64,000 bases of DNA from Caballeronia terrestris (GCF_001544515.1 NZ_FCOL02000011.1:62001-126000); one strand, 5' to 3'. Shown: positions 35,794 to 44,818, numbered from the stretch's first letter. Notes: generated by a model not told the origin, from the letters alone. Made by a program: numbers and translations.

Positions 35794-36372
35794 ATGAAAG
35801 CAAAATGGAGTGCGGCGCTGATTATCGCGGCATCGGCTATTACGATTTCCGCTTACGCTCAAAACGATTCGCTTGCGACATCGGCGCAGAAAATCGCTGG
35901 CGCCGCGCAGCCGGTTCATTTGCAGGCGCAAATCATCGGTATCGATGCCACCACGCGCACATTGACATTGCGCGGCGCGAAAGGCGTCGTGACGACGGTG
36001 GTCGTCAGCAATGAAGTCAACAATTTCGATCAATTGAAAGTCGGCGATCAGGTCGATGTGCTTTACAAGAATGCGCTACTCGTGACCGCAGAGAAAGCAT
36101 CCGGCGCCGACAAGGGAATTCGCAAGCGCGTCGATACGTCGGTTTATGCGCCGGCTTCGGGAGCGTCGGGATTCGAATCGGCGCGGCAGGTCGAGATTCT
36201 CGCGACCGTTCAGAGCATCAATCGCAAGAACGGCACGATTACGCTGCGCGGCCCGTGGCGTACCGATACGTTCGATATTCCGCACGACATCGATACCAAA
36301 GGGCTTAAACCCGGTGATACCATCCACGCAGTATTCGTTTCAGCGGCTGCGGTTGAAGTGAAGCCGAAATAG
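35794..36372 (+). CDS. Periplasmic small beta-rich protein, DUF5666-like, paralogue of the 33735 gene
   Basis: The 192-residue product has a signal peptide (MKAKWSAALIIAASAITISA, cleavage after YAQ) and two beta-rich modules, VHLQAQIIGIDATTRTLTLR (about 48-68) and VEILATVQSINRKNGTITLR (about 130-150), each ending in a GDxV-type turn. A CTGGAGA site precedes the ATG. The coding sequence is less G+C-rich than its neighbours, with more AAA, ATT and TTT codons, suggesting a different history or expression level. A strong terminator follows the stop by one base. Confidence 0.72.
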   Translation: MKAKWSAALIIAASAITISAYAQNDSLATSAQKIAGAAQPVHLQAQIIGIDATTRTLTLRGAKGVVTTVVVSNEVNNFDQLKVGDQVDVLYKNALLVTAEKASGADKGIRKRVDTSVYAPASGASGFESARQVEILATVQSINRKNGTITLRGPWRTDTFDIPHDIDTKGLKPGDTIHAVFVSAAAVEVKPK

Positions 36373-36409
36373 AAAAACGGCCTGGCGATTTATTGCCAGG
36401 CCGTTTTTA
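36373..36409 (+). terminator. Rho-independent terminator, bidirectional
   Basis: AAAAACGGCCTGGC (36373-36386) pairs exactly with GCCAGGCCGTTTTT (36395-36408) around an eight-base loop. The A- and T-runs make it functional on both strands, serving the DUF5666-like gene and the convergent gabD. Confidence 0.93.
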
Positions 36410-36417
36410 TTGGCGAA

Positions 36418-37866
36418 TCAAACCGCCATACACAGATACTTGATGACGACATAATCATCGATGCCGTAATGCGAGCCTTCGCGGCCTAAACCGGATTGCT
36501 TCACACCACCAAACGGCGCGACTTCGTTCGAAATCAAACCGGTATTGATGCCGACCATGCCGTATTCCAGCGCTTCCGCTACGCGCCAAACGCGACCGAT
36601 ATCGCGGCTGTAAAAATAAGCAGCCAGTCCAAATTCCGTGTCGTTCGCCATTCGCACGACTTCTTCATCCGACGAGAATTCGAAAATCGGCGCGAGCGGT
36701 CCGAACGTTTCTTCTTTCGCGACTTTCATGTCCGGCGTGACGCCGGTCAAAACCGTCGGTTCGAAGAAGCCGTGGCCGAGCGCGTGACGCTTGCCGCCAG
36801 CAACGATCGATGCGCCCTTATTCAGCGCGTCCTCGATATGCGATTCGACTTTCAGTACCGCTGCTTCGTTGATCAACGGTCCGAGCGCGACGCCGCTTTC
36901 CGTGCCGCGTCCGACTTTGAGCTTGCCGACGGCTTCAGCCAATTTGGATGCGAACGCATCATAAACACGCTCGTGCACGTAAAACCGGTTCGTGCACACA
37001 CAAGTCTGCCCGCTGTTCCGATACTTTGACGCGATTGCGCCTTCGACTGCGGCATCGATATCCGCATCGTCGAACACGATGAACGGCGCGTTGCCGCCCA
37101 GTTCCAGCGACACTTTCTTGACCGTCGGCGCGCTTTGCGCCGCGAGCAACCGCCCGACCGCGGTCGATCCCGTGAACGACAGCTTGCGCACGATCGGATT
37201 GCTCGTCATCTCACCGCCGATCGCCTTCGGATCGCCGGTGACGATGCTCAGCACGCCCTTCGGCACGCCCGCGCGCTCGGCGAGCACGGCCATCGCGAGC
37301 GCGGAAAACGGCGTCGCTTCGGCGGGTTTCACGACGATCGGACAGCCCGCCGCGAGCGCCGGCCCGACCTTGCGCGTGATCATCGCCGCCGGGAAATTCC
37401 ACGGCGTGATCGCGGCGCAGACGCCGATCGGCTCCTTGGTCACGACGATGCGTTTGTCGGCGGCGGGCGAGGCGAGCGTGTCACCCGCGACGCGTTTTCC
37501 TTCCTCCGCGAACCATTCGATGAACGACGCCGCGTAACCGATCTCGCCCTTCGCCTCGGCGAGCGGCTTGCCTTGCTCGGTCGTGAGGATCAGCGCGAGA
37601 TCGTCGGCGTTTTCCATCATCAGCTCGTACCAGCGGCGCATGATCGCGGCGCGTTCCTTCGCTGTTTTCTTGCGCCACGCGGGCCACGCCGCGTTGGCTG
37701 CGTCGATCGCGCGGCGCGTTTCCGTCGCGCCCATCTTCGGCACGGTTCCGAGCGAAACACCATTCGACGGATCGACGACTTTGAAAGTCGCGCCATCGTC
37801 GGCGCCTTGCCATTCGCCATTGATATAAGCGTCGTGACGCAGGAGCGCCGGGTCTTTCAGATTCAT
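36418..37866 (-). CDS. gabD: NAD(P)-dependent succinate-semialdehyde dehydrogenase
   Basis: The 482-residue aldehyde dehydrogenase contains the catalytic Glu region SLELGGNAPFIVFDDAD and the catalytic Cys in GQTCVCTNRFYV. The CxC pair is typical of GabD enzymes, in which the second Cys forms a redox-switch disulfide. It converts succinate semialdehyde to succinate. I chose the ATG at 37866, nine bases after AGGAG, over a GTG three codons earlier. It follows gabT by 16 bases on the same strand, so the two form the GABA shunt operon. Confidence 0.93.
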   Translation of the reverse strand: MNLKDPALLRHDAYINGEWQGADDGATFKVVDPSNGVSLGTVPKMGATETRRAIDAANAAWPAWRKKTAKERAAIMRRWYELMMENADDLALILTTEQGKPLAEAKGEIGYAASFIEWFAEEGKRVAGDTLASPAADKRIVVTKEPIGVCAAITPWNFPAAMITRKVGPALAAGCPIVVKPAEATPFSALAMAVLAERAGVPKGVLSIVTGDPKAIGGEMTSNPIVRKLSFTGSTAVGRLLAAQSAPTVKKVSLELGGNAPFIVFDDADIDAAVEGAIASKYRNSGQTCVCTNRFYVHERVYDAFASKLAEAVGKLKVGRGTESGVALGPLINEAAVLKVESHIEDALNKGASIVAGGKRHALGHGFFEPTVLTGVTPDMKVAKEETFGPLAPIFEFSSDEEVVRMANDTEFGLAAYFYSRDIGRVWRVAEALEYGMVGINTGLISNEVAPFGGVKQSGLGREGSHYGIDDYVVIKYLCMAV

Positions 37867-37882
37867 TGAGAACACTCCTATA

Positions 37883-39190
37883 TCAAGCCGCCACGCCGAC
37901 CGTTTCGGTCAGCACGTCTTCCAGGATGGCGAGCGCTTCGTCGAACACAGCGTCCTGAATGGTGAGCGGAAACAGGAAGCGCACCACGTTGCCGTACACG
38001 CCGCAGACGAGCAGCAACAGGCCGCGTTCCAGCGCGCGCGTCTGGACGCGCTTCGTGAAATCGACGTCGCCGTCGGTCGTGCCGGGCTTGCAGAATTCCA
38101 CCGCGACCATGCCGCCCGGGCCGCGCACGTCGGCGATCTGCGGCACATCGCTCTTGAGCGCCGTGAGCTTCGCCTTCAGCTTGTCGCCGAGGACGACCGC
38201 GCGCTCCGACAGCTTCTCGCTCTCGATGATGTCGAGCACAGCATGCGCCGATGCCACCGCGAGCGGGTTGCCCGCATACGTGCCGCCGAGGCCGCCGGGC
38301 GCGGCTGCGTCCATGATTTCCGCGCGTCCGACCACGCCCGACAGCGGCATGCCGCCCGCGAGGCTCTTCGCGATCGTCATCAAATCGGGGGCCACGTCGT
38401 AGTGCTGCATCGCGAAGAGCTTGCCGGTGCGCGCGAAGCCCGTCTGGACTTCATCGGCGATCAGAATAATTCCGTGCTCGTTGCAGATTTTTCTCAGCGC
38501 CCGCACGAATTCGAGCGGTGCCTGATAGAAGCCGCCTTCGCCCTGAACCGGTTCGAAGATGATCGCCGCGACGCGTTTCGCTTCGATGTCGGCCTTGAAG
38601 AGATGCTCGATGGCGCGCAGCGAATCCTCGACGGTGACGCCGTGCAGCGGATTCGGGAACGGCGCGTGGAACACGTCCGACGGGAACGGCCCGAAACCGA
38701 TCTTGTACGGCGCGACCTTGCCGGTCAGCGCCATGCCCATCAGCGTGCGGCCGTGGAAGCCGCCCGTGAACGCGATCACGCCCGGACGGCCGGTCGCCGC
38801 GCGCGCGATCTTCACCGCGTTTTCGACAGCTTCCGCGCCCGTCGTGAAGAACGCGGTCTTTTTGGGATGATCGCCGGGCGCGCGAGCGCTGATTTTTTCG
38901 GCGAGAGAAACATAAGACTCGTAGGGAACGATCTGATACGCGGTGTGCGTGAAGCAATCGAGCTGCGCGCGGATCGCCTCGACGATTTTCGGATGGCGGT
39001 GACCCGTATTGCACACGGCGATGCCGGCGGCGAAGTCGATGAAACGACGGCCTTCGACGTCCCACAACTCCGCGTTCTCGGCGCGCGCTGCGTAGAAATC
39101 GCACATCACGCCGACGCCGCGCGGCGTCGCGGCGTTCTTGCGGGCTTGCAGGTCGGCGTTTTTCAGAGTGCTTTGGGCAGGGTTCGTCAC
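37883..39190 (-). CDS. gabT: 4-aminobutyrate--2-oxoglutarate transaminase
   Basis: The 435-residue class III aminotransferase has the PLP motifs IADEVQTGFARTGKLFA and the Schiff-base Lys in TIAKSLAGGMPLS, plus the GTYAGNPLA segment. It transfers the amino group of GABA to 2-oxoglutarate and yields succinate semialdehyde for GabD. A GTG start at 39190 is preceded by AAGGAG at the right distance and gives the family's usual N-terminus (MTNPAQSTL). It is divergent from the GabR-like regulator at 39305, across a 114-base region with repeated operator sequences. Confidence 0.93.
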   Translation of the reverse strand: MTNPAQSTLKNADLQARKNAATPRGVGVMCDFYAARAENAELWDVEGRRFIDFAAGIAVCNTGHRHPKIVEAIRAQLDCFTHTAYQIVPYESYVSLAEKISARAPGDHPKKTAFFTTGAEAVENAVKIARAATGRPGVIAFTGGFHGRTLMGMALTGKVAPYKIGFGPFPSDVFHAPFPNPLHGVTVEDSLRAIEHLFKADIEAKRVAAIIFEPVQGEGGFYQAPLEFVRALRKICNEHGIILIADEVQTGFARTGKLFAMQHYDVAPDLMTIAKSLAGGMPLSGVVGRAEIMDAAAPGGLGGTYAGNPLAVASAHAVLDIIESEKLSERAVVLGDKLKAKLTALKSDVPQIADVRGPGGMVAVEFCKPGTTDGDVDFTKRVQTRALERGLLLLVCGVYGNVVRFLFPLTIQDAVFDEALAILEDVLTETVGVAA

Positions 39191-39255
39191 GGCTTGGATC
39201 TCCTTCGCGCGGGGCGCGGCTGGTTCAGAGTAGGTGTGGTGACTATAGTAAGATT

Positions 39256-39300
39256 TGGCTCTCAAGTTCAGAGCCATTTCAATAAATATATAGGAGCCAA
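39256..39300. promoter_or_regulatory. Repeated GabR-type operator between gabT and the regulator
   Basis: TGGCTCT (39256-39262) and AGAGCCA (39270-39276) form an inverted repeat with a seven-base spacer. A third copy, GGAGCCA (39293-39299), lies as a direct repeat of the second. TATAGT on the minus strand (39242-39247) is a good -10 for gabT next to it. GabR/MocR regulators bind repeats of this kind at divergent promoters. The third copy overlaps the ribosome-binding region of the regulator, so it may also act in translation. Confidence 0.6.
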
Positions 39301-39304
39301 TTCG

Positions 39305-40780
39305 ATGCCTGCGAGCGTCTTGTCTGATTGGCTGGCGCAGCGGCTAGACCGCGGCAGCGTCCAGCCGATCTACCGGCAACTGCATCGGCTGTTGCAGCAG
39401 GCGATCTTGTCGCGCGAATTGCCGGCGGGGGCGAAGGTGCCGTCGTCGCGCTTGCTGGCGGCGGAATTGGGCGTCGGGCGCAATACCGTTACTCAGGTGT
39501 ACGAGCAGCTCGCGCTGGAGGGCTATGTTTCGTCGGCGACGGGGCGCGGCACGTTCGTCGCCGACAGCGCGCCCGATGAGATCGTTTTCGACGAGCTGCC
39601 GTCGGCGGTCGAGGCAGCGCCCGCCGTGCTGTCGGCGCGTGGCGAGCGGCTGATCGCGGGCGCGGGCGTTTCCAAGCGCCAGGGCGGGGCGTTCATGCCG
39701 GGCGTGCCGGACGTGTCGCGCTTTCCGGCGCGCGTCTGGAGCCGGCTGCACGCGAAATACTGGCGGCGCTTGCGGCCCGATCTGCTGACCTACGCGCCGG
39801 GCGGCGGGCTCGCGTCGCTGCGGCATGCGCTCGCGGATTACCTGCGCACGTCGCGCTCGGTGCATTGCTCGCCGGAGCAGATCATCGTGACGACCGGCAT
39901 CCACCAGTCGATCGATCTCGCCGTGCGCCTGCTCTCCGATGCCGGCGACACCATCTGGACCGAGGACCCGTGCTATTGGGGCGTGAGAAGCGTCTTGCAG
40001 GTTTCGGGGCTTGATCTGAAGGCAATTCCCGTCGATGAAGAAGGCATCGCGCCTTCGTCCGACGATCTTGCGAATCCTCCTAAGCTGATCCTGGTGACGC
40101 CGTCGCATCAGTATCCGTTGGGCATGGTGATGAGCCTCGCGCGACGCCGGATGCTGCTCGAATACGCGCGGCAAAACCGCTGCTGGATCATCGAGGACGA
40201 TTACGACAGCGAGTTCCGCTATGGCAGCCGGCCGCTCGCGTCGCTGCAGGGGCTGGATGCGTCGGGGCAGGTGATCTACGTCGGCAGCTTCGGCAAGACG
40301 CTGTTTCCGGGACTGCGGATCGGGTACATCGTCGTGCCGGAGGCGCTGGCGGCGAGTTTCGCGACGGCATCGGCGGAGTTGTATCGCGAAGGGCAGTTGC
40401 TGCAGCAGGCGGTACTCGCGGAATTCATCACGGAAGGGCACTTCACGTCGCATATCCGGCGGATGCGGGCGCTCTACGGGCAGCGGCGGGAGTTGATGCT
40501 CGCGACGATCGCGGCGCGCTACGGCGAGACGCTGACGATCGCGGGCGGGGATGCCGGGCTGCATCTGGTGCTTCGGCTCCCAGAGGGCGTCGATGACCGG
40601 GCGGTCGCGGCGCGGGCGCTGGAGGAGAACATCGTCGTGCGGCCGCTGTCGGGTTATTTCGCGCGGCGGGATCGCGCGGCGTCAGGGCTGCTGATCGGGT
40701 ATGCGTGCGTGCCGGATGAGGAAATCGAGCCGGCTTTTGAGACGCTGGCGGGAGTGGTGGACCGGTTTATTAATCGGTAG
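39305..40780 (+). CDS. GabR-like MocR-family regulator (GntR DNA-binding plus aminotransferase domain)
   Basis: The 491-residue protein joins an N-terminal GntR winged helix (about residues 15-80: ELPAGAKVPSSRLLAAELG and VGRNTVTQVYEQLALEGYV) to a C-terminal type I aminotransferase fold (about 120-490). The Schiff-base Lys is in YVGSFGKTLFPGLRIGYIV, and the Asp/Arg sites for PLP and carboxylate binding are in their usual context (IEDDYDSEFRYG). GabR binds PLP and GABA and activates gabTD. The gene is divergent from gabT and probably autoregulated through the operator at 39256-39300. Confidence 0.9.
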   Translation: MPASVLSDWLAQRLDRGSVQPIYRQLHRLLQQAILSRELPAGAKVPSSRLLAAELGVGRNTVTQVYEQLALEGYVSSATGRGTFVADSAPDEIVFDELPSAVEAAPAVLSARGERLIAGAGVSKRQGGAFMPGVPDVSRFPARVWSRLHAKYWRRLRPDLLTYAPGGGLASLRHALADYLRTSRSVHCSPEQIIVTTGIHQSIDLAVRLLSDAGDTIWTEDPCYWGVRSVLQVSGLDLKAIPVDEEGIAPSSDDLANPPKLILVTPSHQYPLGMVMSLARRRMLLEYARQNRCWIIEDDYDSEFRYGSRPLASLQGLDASGQVIYVGSFGKTLFPGLRIGYIVVPEALAASFATASAELYREGQLLQQAVLAEFITEGHFTSHIRRMRALYGQRRELMLATIAARYGETLTIAGGDAGLHLVLRLPEGVDDRAVAARALEENIVVRPLSGYFARRDRAASGLLIGYACVPDEEIEPAFETLAGVVDRFINR

Positions 40781-40825
40781 CCGATATCCATAATGTCGAA
40801 TTCGCCCGCCCGCCCCGAGAACACA

Positions 40826-42007
40826 ATGACCACCTACACCACGATCCCCGACCTCACCGACGACGCCGAATCCCTTCGCGAAATCCGCCACCACATCCAC
40901 CAGCACCCGGAACTCGCCTACGAAGAATTCGCAACCTCCACGCTCGTCGCCGAAAAACTCGCCGAATGGGGCTGGCAGGTCACGCGCGGTATCGGCGGGA
41001 CGGGTGTCGTCGGGACGCTAAAACTCGGCGACGGCTCGCGCAGCATCGGCCTGCGCGCCGACATGGACGCGCTGCCGATCGTCGAGCAGACCGGCAAGCC
41101 GTACGCCAGCACGACGCCCGGCAAGATGCACGCGTGCGGCCACGACGGCCACACGACGATGCTCCTCGGCGCCGCGCGCCAGCTCGCGCGCACGAAGCGC
41201 TTCAGCGGCACCGTGCACCTCTATTTCCAGCCGGCCGAGGAATACGGCGTGCCGAGCGGCGCGCAGAAAATGATCGCCGACGGCCTCTTCGAGCGCTTTC
41301 CCTGCGACGCCGTCTTCGGCGTGCACAACCATCCGGGCATGCCGCCGGGCGTCTTCCTGTTCCGCAAGGGCGCGTTCATGGCCGCGGGCGACAAAGTGAC
41401 GATCACAATCGAAGGCTTAGGCGGGCACGCGGCGCGGCCGCACCTGACGGTCGATCCGGTCGTGGTGGCGTCGAGCGTCGTGATGGCGCTGCAGACGATC
41501 GTCGCGCGCAACGTCGATCCGTCGCAGCCGGCGGTCGTGACCATCGGCTCGCTGCATGCGGGCACGGCGAACAACATCATCCCGAATTCAGCGACGATGG
41601 CGCTGAGCGTGCGCTCCTTTAGCGAGGACGTGCGCGCGCTGCTCAAGCGCCGCATTTCGGCGCTCGTCGAAGCGCAGGCGGCGAGTTACGGGGCGAAAGC
41701 GGTGGTGAAGTACGAGGAGGGCTATCCGGTCGTCGTGAACACGGACGCGGAAACCGAATTCGCCGCGCAGGTGGCGCGCGAACTGGTGGGGGAGGAGAAC
41801 GTCGTCGCGCACGCCGACATCCTGATGGGCAGCGAGGACTTCGCGTTCATGCTGCAGCAGCGGCCCGGCGCGTTCCTAAGGCTCGGCAACGGAGCAGGCG
41901 AGGACGGCTGCATGGTCCACAACCCGCACTACGACTTCAACGACAGGAACCTTCCGATCGGCGCGGCATACTGGACGCGGCTTGTCGAACGGTATCTTTC
42001 GCAATAA
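40826..42007 (+). CDS. M20 family metallo-amidohydrolase (hippurate hydrolase/N-acyl amino acid amidase type)
   Basis: The 393-residue protein has M20 motifs: GLRADMDALPI with the Asp after the first metal His region, MHACGHDGHTTMLLGAA (first metal His and Asp), FQPAEEYG (catalytic Glu), and MGSEDFAFM near the C-terminus. This group removes acyl groups from amino acids or hydrolyses hippurate, indoleacetyl amino acids and similar amides in the cytoplasm. The ATG at 40826 follows CCGAGAAC; an in-frame ATG at 40793 is possible. Its stop codon overlaps a 16-base palindrome that precedes the next small gene. Confidence 0.88.
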   Translation: MTTYTTIPDLTDDAESLREIRHHIHQHPELAYEEFATSTLVAEKLAEWGWQVTRGIGGTGVVGTLKLGDGSRSIGLRADMDALPIVEQTGKPYASTTPGKMHACGHDGHTTMLLGAARQLARTKRFSGTVHLYFQPAEEYGVPSGAQKMIADGLFERFPCDAVFGVHNHPGMPPGVFLFRKGAFMAAGDKVTITIEGLGGHAARPHLTVDPVVVASSVVMALQTIVARNVDPSQPAVVTIGSLHAGTANNIIPNSATMALSVRSFSEDVRALLKRRISALVEAQAASYGAKAVVKYEEGYPVVVNTDAETEFAAQVARELVGEENVVAHADILMGSEDFAFMLQQRPGAFLRLGNGAGEDGCMVHNPHYDFNDRNLPIGAAYWTRLVERYLSQ

Positions 42008-42033
42008 GTTTTATAAAACTTTATGCGCATAAA
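42006..42033. repeat. Two overlapping perfect palindromes covering the start of the 42.0 kb gene
   Basis: AAGTTTTATAAAACTT (42006-42021) is a perfect 16-base palindrome, and TTTATGCGCATAAA (42020-42033) is a perfect 14-base palindrome sharing two T residues with it. The first overlaps the stop codon of the amidohydrolase, and the second contains the ATG at 42023. No Shine-Dalgarno sequence is present between them. They may be operators or RNA hairpins that control the small gene. Confidence 0.6.
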
Positions 42034-42337
42034 AGCGCGAGGGTCTATTTCGCCGACACTCCCCATCCGCTCCTTTGTAGTCTCCTACGACGAAGAGGAA
42101 GAAAAACTGGTTGTGTGCGCGGTGAATCGTGCGGACATCGATCCGTTCATCGCTGGCGCGCTCAAGGCTGAATGGCCGTTGTCGAGTATGGAAAACCAGA
42201 TCGATGACAAGATAGCGCGACGCCTGGGGATTACCGCGTTCGAGGTTCTGGCGCTATACAACCCTTCGTTGAAGCAGCACTTGCGTATCACTCCGCTAGA
42301 GCCGCTCGATCAACCTCCGCCGCCGGAATCGAAATGA
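42023..42337 (+). CDS. Hypothetical protein of 104 residues with uncertain start
   Basis: The frame encodes 104 residues with no signal peptide. It contains an acidic DEEEEKL stretch near residue 24 and a helical C-terminal half (IDDKIARRLGITAFEVLALY), ending in a Pro-rich tail. I do not recognise a family. The ATG at 42023 lies inside a palindrome and lacks a ribosome site, so it may be silenced, leaderless, or use another start. It is followed at once by a strong terminator, and downstream lies the chemoreceptor on the other strand. Confidence 0.55.
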   Translation: MRIKARGSISPTLPIRSFVVSYDEEEEKLVVCAVNRADIDPFIAGALKAEWPLSSMENQIDDKIARRLGITAFEVLALYNPSLKQHLRITPLEPLDQPPPPESK

Positions 42338-42338
42338 C

Positions 42339-42363
42339 AAAGCCCCGCATCTGCGGGGCTTTG
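42339..42363 (+). terminator. Rho-independent terminator after the 42.0 kb gene
   Basis: AAAGCCCCGC (42339-42348) pairs with GCGGGGCTTT (42353-42362) around ATCT, with a short T-run. It lies directly after the TGA and also faces the convergent chemoreceptor gene. Confidence 0.88.
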
Positions 42364-42397
42364 TCCGTTCCGAAGCCTTAGCCGCTCCGAATTGCGC

Positions 42398-43948
42398 TTA
42401 CGCCGGCAACGAAAAACTCTCGATCGCCTCACGCAGCACATCGACCTGATCCTTGAGCGAATGTGCCGCCGCAGCAGCTTCCTCGACCAGCGCGGCGTTC
42501 TGCTGCGTCACCTGATCCATCTCGACTACCGCCCGATTCACCTGCTCGATCCCCGCGCTTTGCTCGCGCGAGGCGTGGCTGATTTCATCGAGGATTTCGT
42601 TCACACGCCGCACCGACTGCACGATTTCGCCCATCGTCGCGCCCGCATTCGTTACGAGGGACGCACCTTCTTCCACCGTCTGCGTCGAAGTTTCGATCAG
42701 CGCCTTGATTTCCTTCGCCGCCGTCGCCGAGCGCTGCGCCAGGCTGCGAACTTCCGCCGCCACTACCGCAAATCCGCGTCCCTGCTCACCCGCGCGCGCC
42801 GCTTCCACCGCGGCATTCAGCGCAAGAATATTCGTCTGAAACGCAATCCCGTCGATCACGCCGATAATGTCTCCGATCTGCTTCGAACTGTCGGTAATGC
42901 GCGTCATCGTTTGAATGACGTCATCGACTACGCTGCTTCCGCGCGTCGCCACGTCCGCCGCCTGTTCGGCCAAACGCGCCGCCTGCGTCGCGCTGTCGGC
43001 ATTCTGCTTCACGTTGGCGGTCATCTCGTCCATGCTCGATGCCGTCTCGACGAGCGCTGCCGCCTGCTGCTCGGTGCGTTGCGACAGATCCGTATTGCCC
43101 GCCGCGATCTCCGATGCGCCGACGTTGATGTTTTCCGTACCGTTACGCACGCGCGACACCGTCTCGACCAAACCGCTCTGCATCGCCGCGAGCGCATACA
43201 GCAGGCTCGACGTATCGTTGGCGTTCACGCGTACCGGCGTCGTCAAATCGCCGCGCGCGATGCGGTGCGCCGCGCTCACCGCGAGTTCGAGATCGCCGCC
43301 GAGATTGCGTTTGATGCTGCGCAGGACCAGCAGCATCGCGACGGTCGCGAGCACGCCGAGCAGCGCCGTGATCGCGAGCCAGCGCAGGGCGCTCGCGTAG
43401 AACGCGGCCTGCACGTCGTCCATGTACATGCCGGTGACGAGATACCAGTCCCACGGGGCGAAGCGCTGCGAGTAGCTGAGCTTCCCGACCGGCTTCTCGT
43501 TGCCTGGCTTCGGCCAAAGGTAACTGACGAAGCCGCCGCCCTGCTGGTTGCCCGCCTTCACGATCTCGACGAAGAGCTTCGTGCCCTGGGGATCGGCAAA
43601 ATTCGACACGTCCTGACCGTTCAGCGAAGTCTTGATCGGATGCATCACGATGAAGGGACGCGAGTCGTTGATCGAAATGTAGCCGTCGCGGCCGTAGCGC
43701 ATCGCGGCGATCACTTCCAGCGCCTTCTGCTTCGCTTCGTCCTCGCTCAACTTGTGATTTGCCGCGAGCGCCTGATAGTGCACGGCAACGCTGTGCGCCT
43801 CGCCGACGAGCGCCGTCAATTGTTCGCGCCGGTCGTCGATCATCGACGCGCGGTTTTGCCACGCGCCGATGATCCCGATCGCGATCAGCCCGATCCACAG
43901 CACGGCGATCATCGAGCCGAGCTTTTGATTCAACGTCAGTTTGTTCAT
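42398..43948 (-). CDS. Methyl-accepting chemotaxis protein with periplasmic Cache-type sensor
   Basis: The 516-residue protein starts with one transmembrane helix (about 11-31), followed by a periplasmic domain of about 155 residues (33-187) with the sCache_2-like core [21 protein letters not shown] second helix (about 190-212), a HAMP domain (213-265) and the long coiled-coil signalling domain follow, with the hairpin tip in [40 protein letters not shown]. It senses a small periplasmic ligand, probably a carboxylate, and controls CheA. No other chemotaxis genes are nearby. Confidence 0.92.
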   Translation of the reverse strand: MNKLTLNQKLGSMIAVLWIGLIAIGIIGAWQNRASMIDDRREQLTALVGEAHSVAVHYQALAANHKLSEDEAKQKALEVIAAMRYGRDGYISINDSRPFIVMHPIKTSLNGQDVSNFADPQGTKLFVEIVKAGNQQGGGFVSYLWPKPGNEKPVGKLSYSQRFAPWDWYLVTGMYMDDVQAAFYASALRWLAITALLGVLATVAMLLVLRSIKRNLGGDLELAVSAAHRIARGDLTTPVRVNANDTSSLLYALAAMQSGLVETVSRVRNGTENINVGASEIAAGNTDLSQRTEQQAAALVETASSMDEMTANVKQNADSATQAARLAEQAADVATRGSSVVDDVIQTMTRITDSSKQIGDIIGVIDGIAFQTNILALNAAVEAARAGEQGRGFAVVAAEVRSLAQRSATAAKEIKALIETSTQTVEEGASLVTNAGATMGEIVQSVRRVNEILDEISHASREQSAGIEQVNRAVVEMDQVTQQNAALVEEAAAAAHSLKDQVDVLREAIESFSLPA

Positions 43949-44058
43949 GTTCCGCCAGCCGCCTGTATGAATAGTCCGGGCGCGGCGAAAGGCCGCGCAT
44001 GAGGGCTTTACGGCAGTGCGCGGCGCGGTTTTAGGGGCGGGAAAACCCTTAAACGTCT

Positions 44059-44211
44059 TTAAATCGGGTCCTTATCAGGCGGGGCGTCGGGGTGCTGGGG
44101 CTCGTCCGGACGATGCCCGGGCGACGGCGGCGTCAATGGATCGGCTTCGGGGTCGCGGTTCGGATCGGCGATCGGGTCCGGAACGGGGCTGGTCTGCATC
44201 TCGTAGTTCAT
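44059..44211 (-). CDS. 50-residue Pro/Asp-rich protein
   Basis: A short frame encodes 50 residues with many Pro and Asp ([20 protein letters not shown] and [11 protein letters not shown]). It has no hydrophobic segment or cysteine and is probably disordered. The region before its ATG (ACGACGAGTGCCACC) has no strong ribosome site, so its reality is uncertain. It lies 28 bases from the GT9-like gene on the same strand. Confidence 0.45.
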   Translation of the reverse strand: MNYEMQTSPVPDPIADPNRDPEADPLTPPSPGHRPDEPQHPDAPPDKDPI

Positions 44212-44239
44212 GGTGGCACTCGTCGTCAGGTAGGAACGC

Positions 44240-44818
44240 TCAGGCTGCGGCATGCAGCGCGGGCGTGTGCAGCGTGAACGGGTCGCCCGGATGCGCGGTG
44301 TCCTCGCCCGCGAGCGCGGCGCGCGCATCGATCGCGATGGCTTCGCTGGTTGCGTCGCCGGGGCGTTCGTCCAGCGCAATCTGCGGCGTGCCGAGTTCGC
44401 GCGCCGCGGCGACCGGGGACGGCAGCGCGGCGTCGTCGCTCAGGACGAAGCGGGCGTCGCCGATCAGGCGCGTCAGCGTCGCGGGCGACATCGTGCCGGC
44501 GAGAAAGAGCGCGGCCGTCTGCATCGCGCCCAGGACGGCGCCGGTGCGCTCCGGCTCGAGCGCATCGCCGACGATCGCGATCTGCCAGCCGTCGGCGGCG
44601 AGCTGGTCGGCGACTTCGGCGTAGCGCTCGACGGGCCACGCGGGCGCCGCGCCGTGGCTGCCCGGGTGGATCAGCACGAGCCGCTCGCGCTCGATGCCAT
44701 GAAACGCGACGAGTTCGTCATAGTCCGGATCCTGCTCGACGGCGCCGTACGGCGCGGCGGGCGCGTCGGGCATCAGCGCGAGTTCGTCGGCGAGCGGGGT
44801 GAGGGGATGGCTTCGCAT
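44240..44818 (-). CDS. Truncated glycosyltransferase family 9 protein (C-terminal half)
   Basis: The 192-residue product resembles the C-terminal, donor-binding half of GT9 heptosyltransferases: LVLIHPGSHGAAPAWPVERY, then AEVADQLAADGWQIAIVGD and TMSPATLTRLIGDARFVLSDDAAL. GT9 enzymes are about 330-370 residues with an N-terminal Rossmann domain for acceptor binding; here that half is absent. Where family members end this segment with NDSG-H-type residues, this one has SDDAALP, so the site is weakened. GGAG precedes the ATG at 44818. It may be a decayed gene or a domain with another role. Confidence 0.6.
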   Translation of the reverse strand: MRSHPLTPLADELALMPDAPAAPYGAVEQDPDYDELVAFHGIERERLVLIHPGSHGAAPAWPVERYAEVADQLAADGWQIAIVGDALEPERTGAVLGAMQTAALFLAGTMSPATLTRLIGDARFVLSDDAALPSPVAAARELGTPQIALDERPGDATSEAIAIDARAALAGEDTAHPGDPFTLHTPALHAAA

